Shown here in pieces: positions 32,591 through 34,254 of a stretch of DNA of 34,254 bases. The notes beneath the pieces are model-generated. The model saw nothing but the letters and a program-made list of their open reading frames with translations. It made no database searches and had not been told where the DNA came from. Source of the stretch: Mycobacterium sp. NAZ190054 (lineage in GTDB: Bacteria > Actinomycetota > Actinomycetes > Mycobacteriales > Mycobacteriaceae). The DNA is taken from contig NZ_LMVQ01000212.1 of the NCBI RefSeq assembly GCF_001545925.1, positions 1 through 34,254 on the forward strand, given 5' to 3'. Every line of letters starts with the position of its first letter. The stretch's first letter is position 1. The position numbers and the translations under genes are program-made.

Positions 32591-33610
32591 GTGGTGGCCG
32601 ACCATACCCGCACCGTGGTGTTCGCGCTCTACGACAAGGTCACGCTGCAGGACGTCGCGGCGCCGCTGGAGATCTTCGCCCGCGCCAACGACTTCGGCGC
32701 GCGCTACGCGGTGCTTCTGGTGTCACCCACCGGTGAGCCCGTGGGTACGACGGCCTATGCGCAGCTGAGCGCGGATCTGCCGCTGGCCGAGGCTCCCGAG
32801 TCCATCGACACGCTGGTCGTGCCCGGCGGGGTGCCGGCCGACTTCGCGTTCACACCGGGCGTTCACGACATCCCCGAAGAGCCGACACCGGACTCGGTTC
32901 CCGACGCGATGGCCATGGTGCGGGAACTCGCGCCGCGTGCGCGGCGGGTCGCATCGGTGTGCACCGGCGCGTTCGTGCTCGCCGCCCTCGGGTTGCTCGA
33001 CCATCGCCGGGCGACCACACACTGGGCCCACTGCCAGACGCTGGCCCGCACGTACCCGAAGGTCATGGTCGACCCCGACTCCCTGTTCGTCCAGGACGGT
33101 CCGTTCATCACCGGGGCGGGGATCACCGCGGGTATCGACCTCGCCCTCGCCCTTGTCGAGAGCGACTTCGGGCCGGCGGTCGCGCGCCGCGTCGCGCGCT
33201 GGATGGTGGTCTTCCTGCAGCGGCCCGGCGGGCAGGCCCAGTTCAGCGTCTGGGCGCAATCCGCACTGCCGGTGACGGGCGGTCTGCGCGCGGTGGTGGA
33301 TTCCGTGGTGACCGATCCCGGCGCCGACCACTCCATCGCGGCCATGGCGGCGCGGGCCGCGGTCAGCGAGCGCCATCTGGTGCGGATGTTCCGGGAGCAG
33401 GTCGGGATGACGCCGGCACGGTTCGTCGAGCAGGCCCGCCTGGAAGCCGCCAAGGTCCTGCTCGCCACGGGCGACAAGGGTCAGGACGCGGTGGCCCGGC
33501 GGGCGGGGTTCGGGACACCGGACACCATGCGGCGGACGTTCCGCCGCAACCTCGGAATCTCGCCGAGTACGTACCGGAATCGGTTCCGCACCACGGGCAT
33601 CGAACGGTAG
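32591..33610 (+). CDS. GlxA-family transcriptional regulator (DJ-1/PfpI + AraC HTH)
   Basis: This 339-residue regulator starts at GTG 32591; TACATT six bases upstream suggests a leaderless transcript, and the frame above it runs through the P450 gene. Residues about 6-190 form a DJ-1/PfpI-like domain with VVPGG and the nucleophile-elbow Cys124 in SVCTGAF, then THWAHC. Residues about 235-335 form an AraC-type double HTH (IAAMAARAAVSERHLVRMFR, then DAVARRAGFGTPDTMRRTFR). Family members sense small molecules through the N-terminal domain and activate or repress nearby genes. It could control the P450 gene directly upstream, but this is only suggested by position. It ends two bases from the convergent paralogue. 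Confidence 0.9.
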   Translation: MVADHTRTVVFALYDKVTLQDVAAPLEIFARANDFGARYAVLLVSPTGEPVGTTAYAQLSADLPLAEAPESIDTLVVPGGVPADFAFTPGVHDIPEEPTPDSVPDAMAMVRELAPRARRVASVCTGAFVLAALGLLDHRRATTHWAHCQTLARTYPKVMVDPDSLFVQDGPFITGAGITAGIDLALALVESDFGPAVARRVARWMVVFLQRPGGQAQFSVWAQSALPVTGGLRAVVDSVVTDPGADHSIAAMAARAAVSERHLVRMFREQVGMTPARFVEQARLEAAKVLLATGDKGQDAVARRAGFGTPDTMRRTFRRNLGISPSTYRNRFRTTGIER

Positions 33611-33612
33611 AG

Positions 33613-34254
33613 CTACGCGGGGGTACGTCGCGCGACCAGATGGTCGCGGACCCGGGCGCCTGAGCGCAGCCCGCTGCGCCGTGCCGCCGCGTGGAACGAC
33701 TCACCGGCGAGCACCAGCGCGACGGCGTTCTCCAGCCGGATCCGGTTCACGTACTCGCGCAGCGTCACACCGACCTGCGCCTTGAACAGTCGGGCGAGGT
33801 GGCGTGGGCTGATGCCGAGTTGTGCTGCCACGGTGTCGAGTTCGTAGTGTCCGGCCGGGTCGACGACCACCGTGGCCATCAGCCGCTCCAGTCCGGGATG
33901 TCTCGGTCGGGGGGTGCGGGCGGCCGCCGAGATCTGTGGATGGCCTTCCATGCGCCTGCCGAGCACCACCATCTCCTTTGAGATTTCCTGTGCCACAGCA
34001 GCTCCGAAGTCATCGGCTACCATCGCCAGCGCCAGGTCGATACCCGCTGTGCCGCCCGCGGACGTCCAGACCTTGCCGTCGTGGATGTAGACCGACTCCG
34101 GCTCGACGGTCGTCGACGGAAACTGTGCGGCGAACGTGTCCAGGTGCCGCCAATGGGTGGTGGCGCGGCGCCCGTCGAGCACACCGGCGGCGGCCAGCGC
34201 GAACGAGCCCGCGCAGATCGAGGCGATCCGGCGCGCGGCCGGGGCCAGTGAGCG
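33613..34254 (-). CDS. GlxA-family transcriptional regulator, N-terminus outside the window
   Basis: The last 213 residues or so are visible, and the frame runs through the right edge. It contains the middle of a DJ-1/PfpI-like domain (SICAGSFALAAAGVLDGRRATTHW, then SAGGTAGIDLALAMV) and a C-terminal AraC-type HTH (LDTVAAQLGISPRHLARLFK, then ESFHAAARRSGLRSG). The second HTH is less typical than in the neighbour, and the protein ends soon after it (RDHLVARRTPA). It is a diverged paralogue of the gene ending at 33610 and points at it tail to tail. Its targets are unknown. Confidence 0.88.
   Translation of the reverse strand, partial: RSLAPAARRIASICAGSFALAAAGVLDGRRATTHWRHLDTFAAQFPSTTVEPESVYIHDGKVWTSAGGTAGIDLALAMVADDFGAAVAQEISKEMVVLGRRMEGHPQISAAARTPRPRHPGLERLMATVVVDPAGHYELDTVAAQLGISPRHLARLFKAQVGVTLREYVNRIRLENAVALVLAGESFHAAARRSGLRSGARVRDHLVARRTPA

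Overview
The window is high-GC DNA from a mycobacterium, most likely a fast-growing Mycolicibacterium-type species. That reading rests on gene content: a DUF222/HNH (REP13E12-like) fragment, a fused HadA/HadB-type dehydratase, a Ddn-type deazaflavin oxidoreductase, a GH6 cellulase, an LCM-type SAM-methyltransferase relic, and several apparently leaderless promoters. No rRNA, tRNA, CRISPR array or insertion sequence was recognised.

Layout. (1) 1-465 is the 3' end of an HNH/DUF222 gene. (2) 479-4611 is a compact signalling locus. A secreted protein with a Trp-Asp repeat tail, a sensor kinase and an OmpR-type regulator are followed by a second small secreted acidic Trp/Asp protein and a kinase-like phosphotransferase on the opposite strand. 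A shared 16-bp motif, ATGAR-N6-CTCAT, lies upstream of the first secreted protein, the second secreted protein and the phosphotransferase, so this looks like a small self-contained regulon. (3) 4639-8399 holds metabolic and hypothetical genes: SCO6745 family, MOSC, DUF309 and a GltB-like FMN protein. (4) 8423-15193 is one giant surface-type protein of about 2,256 residues with 18 tandem Ig-like repeats of about 93 aa. (5) 15572-24168 holds a HadAB-type dehydratase, an ABC-F ATPase, an M42 peptidase of the NAGGN type, a Ddn-like protein, an MHS-type MFS transporter, a ThrE-type exporter and a secreted GH6 hydrolase. (6) 24169-24968 holds a decayed SAM-methyltransferase and a zinc-ribbon protein.

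(7) 24973-31277 is a catabolic locus. A DeoR/GlpR-type repressor is divergent from four tightly coupled genes: an FGGY kinase, a GlpA-like FAD dehydrogenase with a C-terminal [2Fe-2S] domain, a second FAD oxidoreductase, and a 76-aa membrane protein. An EutH-like permease gene follows and carries a one-base frameshift. The likely logic is uptake, phosphorylation and oxidation of a small polyol or amino-alcohol-like substrate, which is not identified. The kinase lacks the arginine that contacts glycerol in E. coli GlpK. (8) 31357-34254 holds a cytochrome P450 gene with an in-frame TAG at codon 18 and two tail-to-tail GlxA-type AraC regulators, the second cut by the window edge.

The best candidates for undescribed biology are the two-component system with its twin acidic Trp-Asp secreted proteins and shared operator, and the EutH/FGGY/GlpA-BFD operon.
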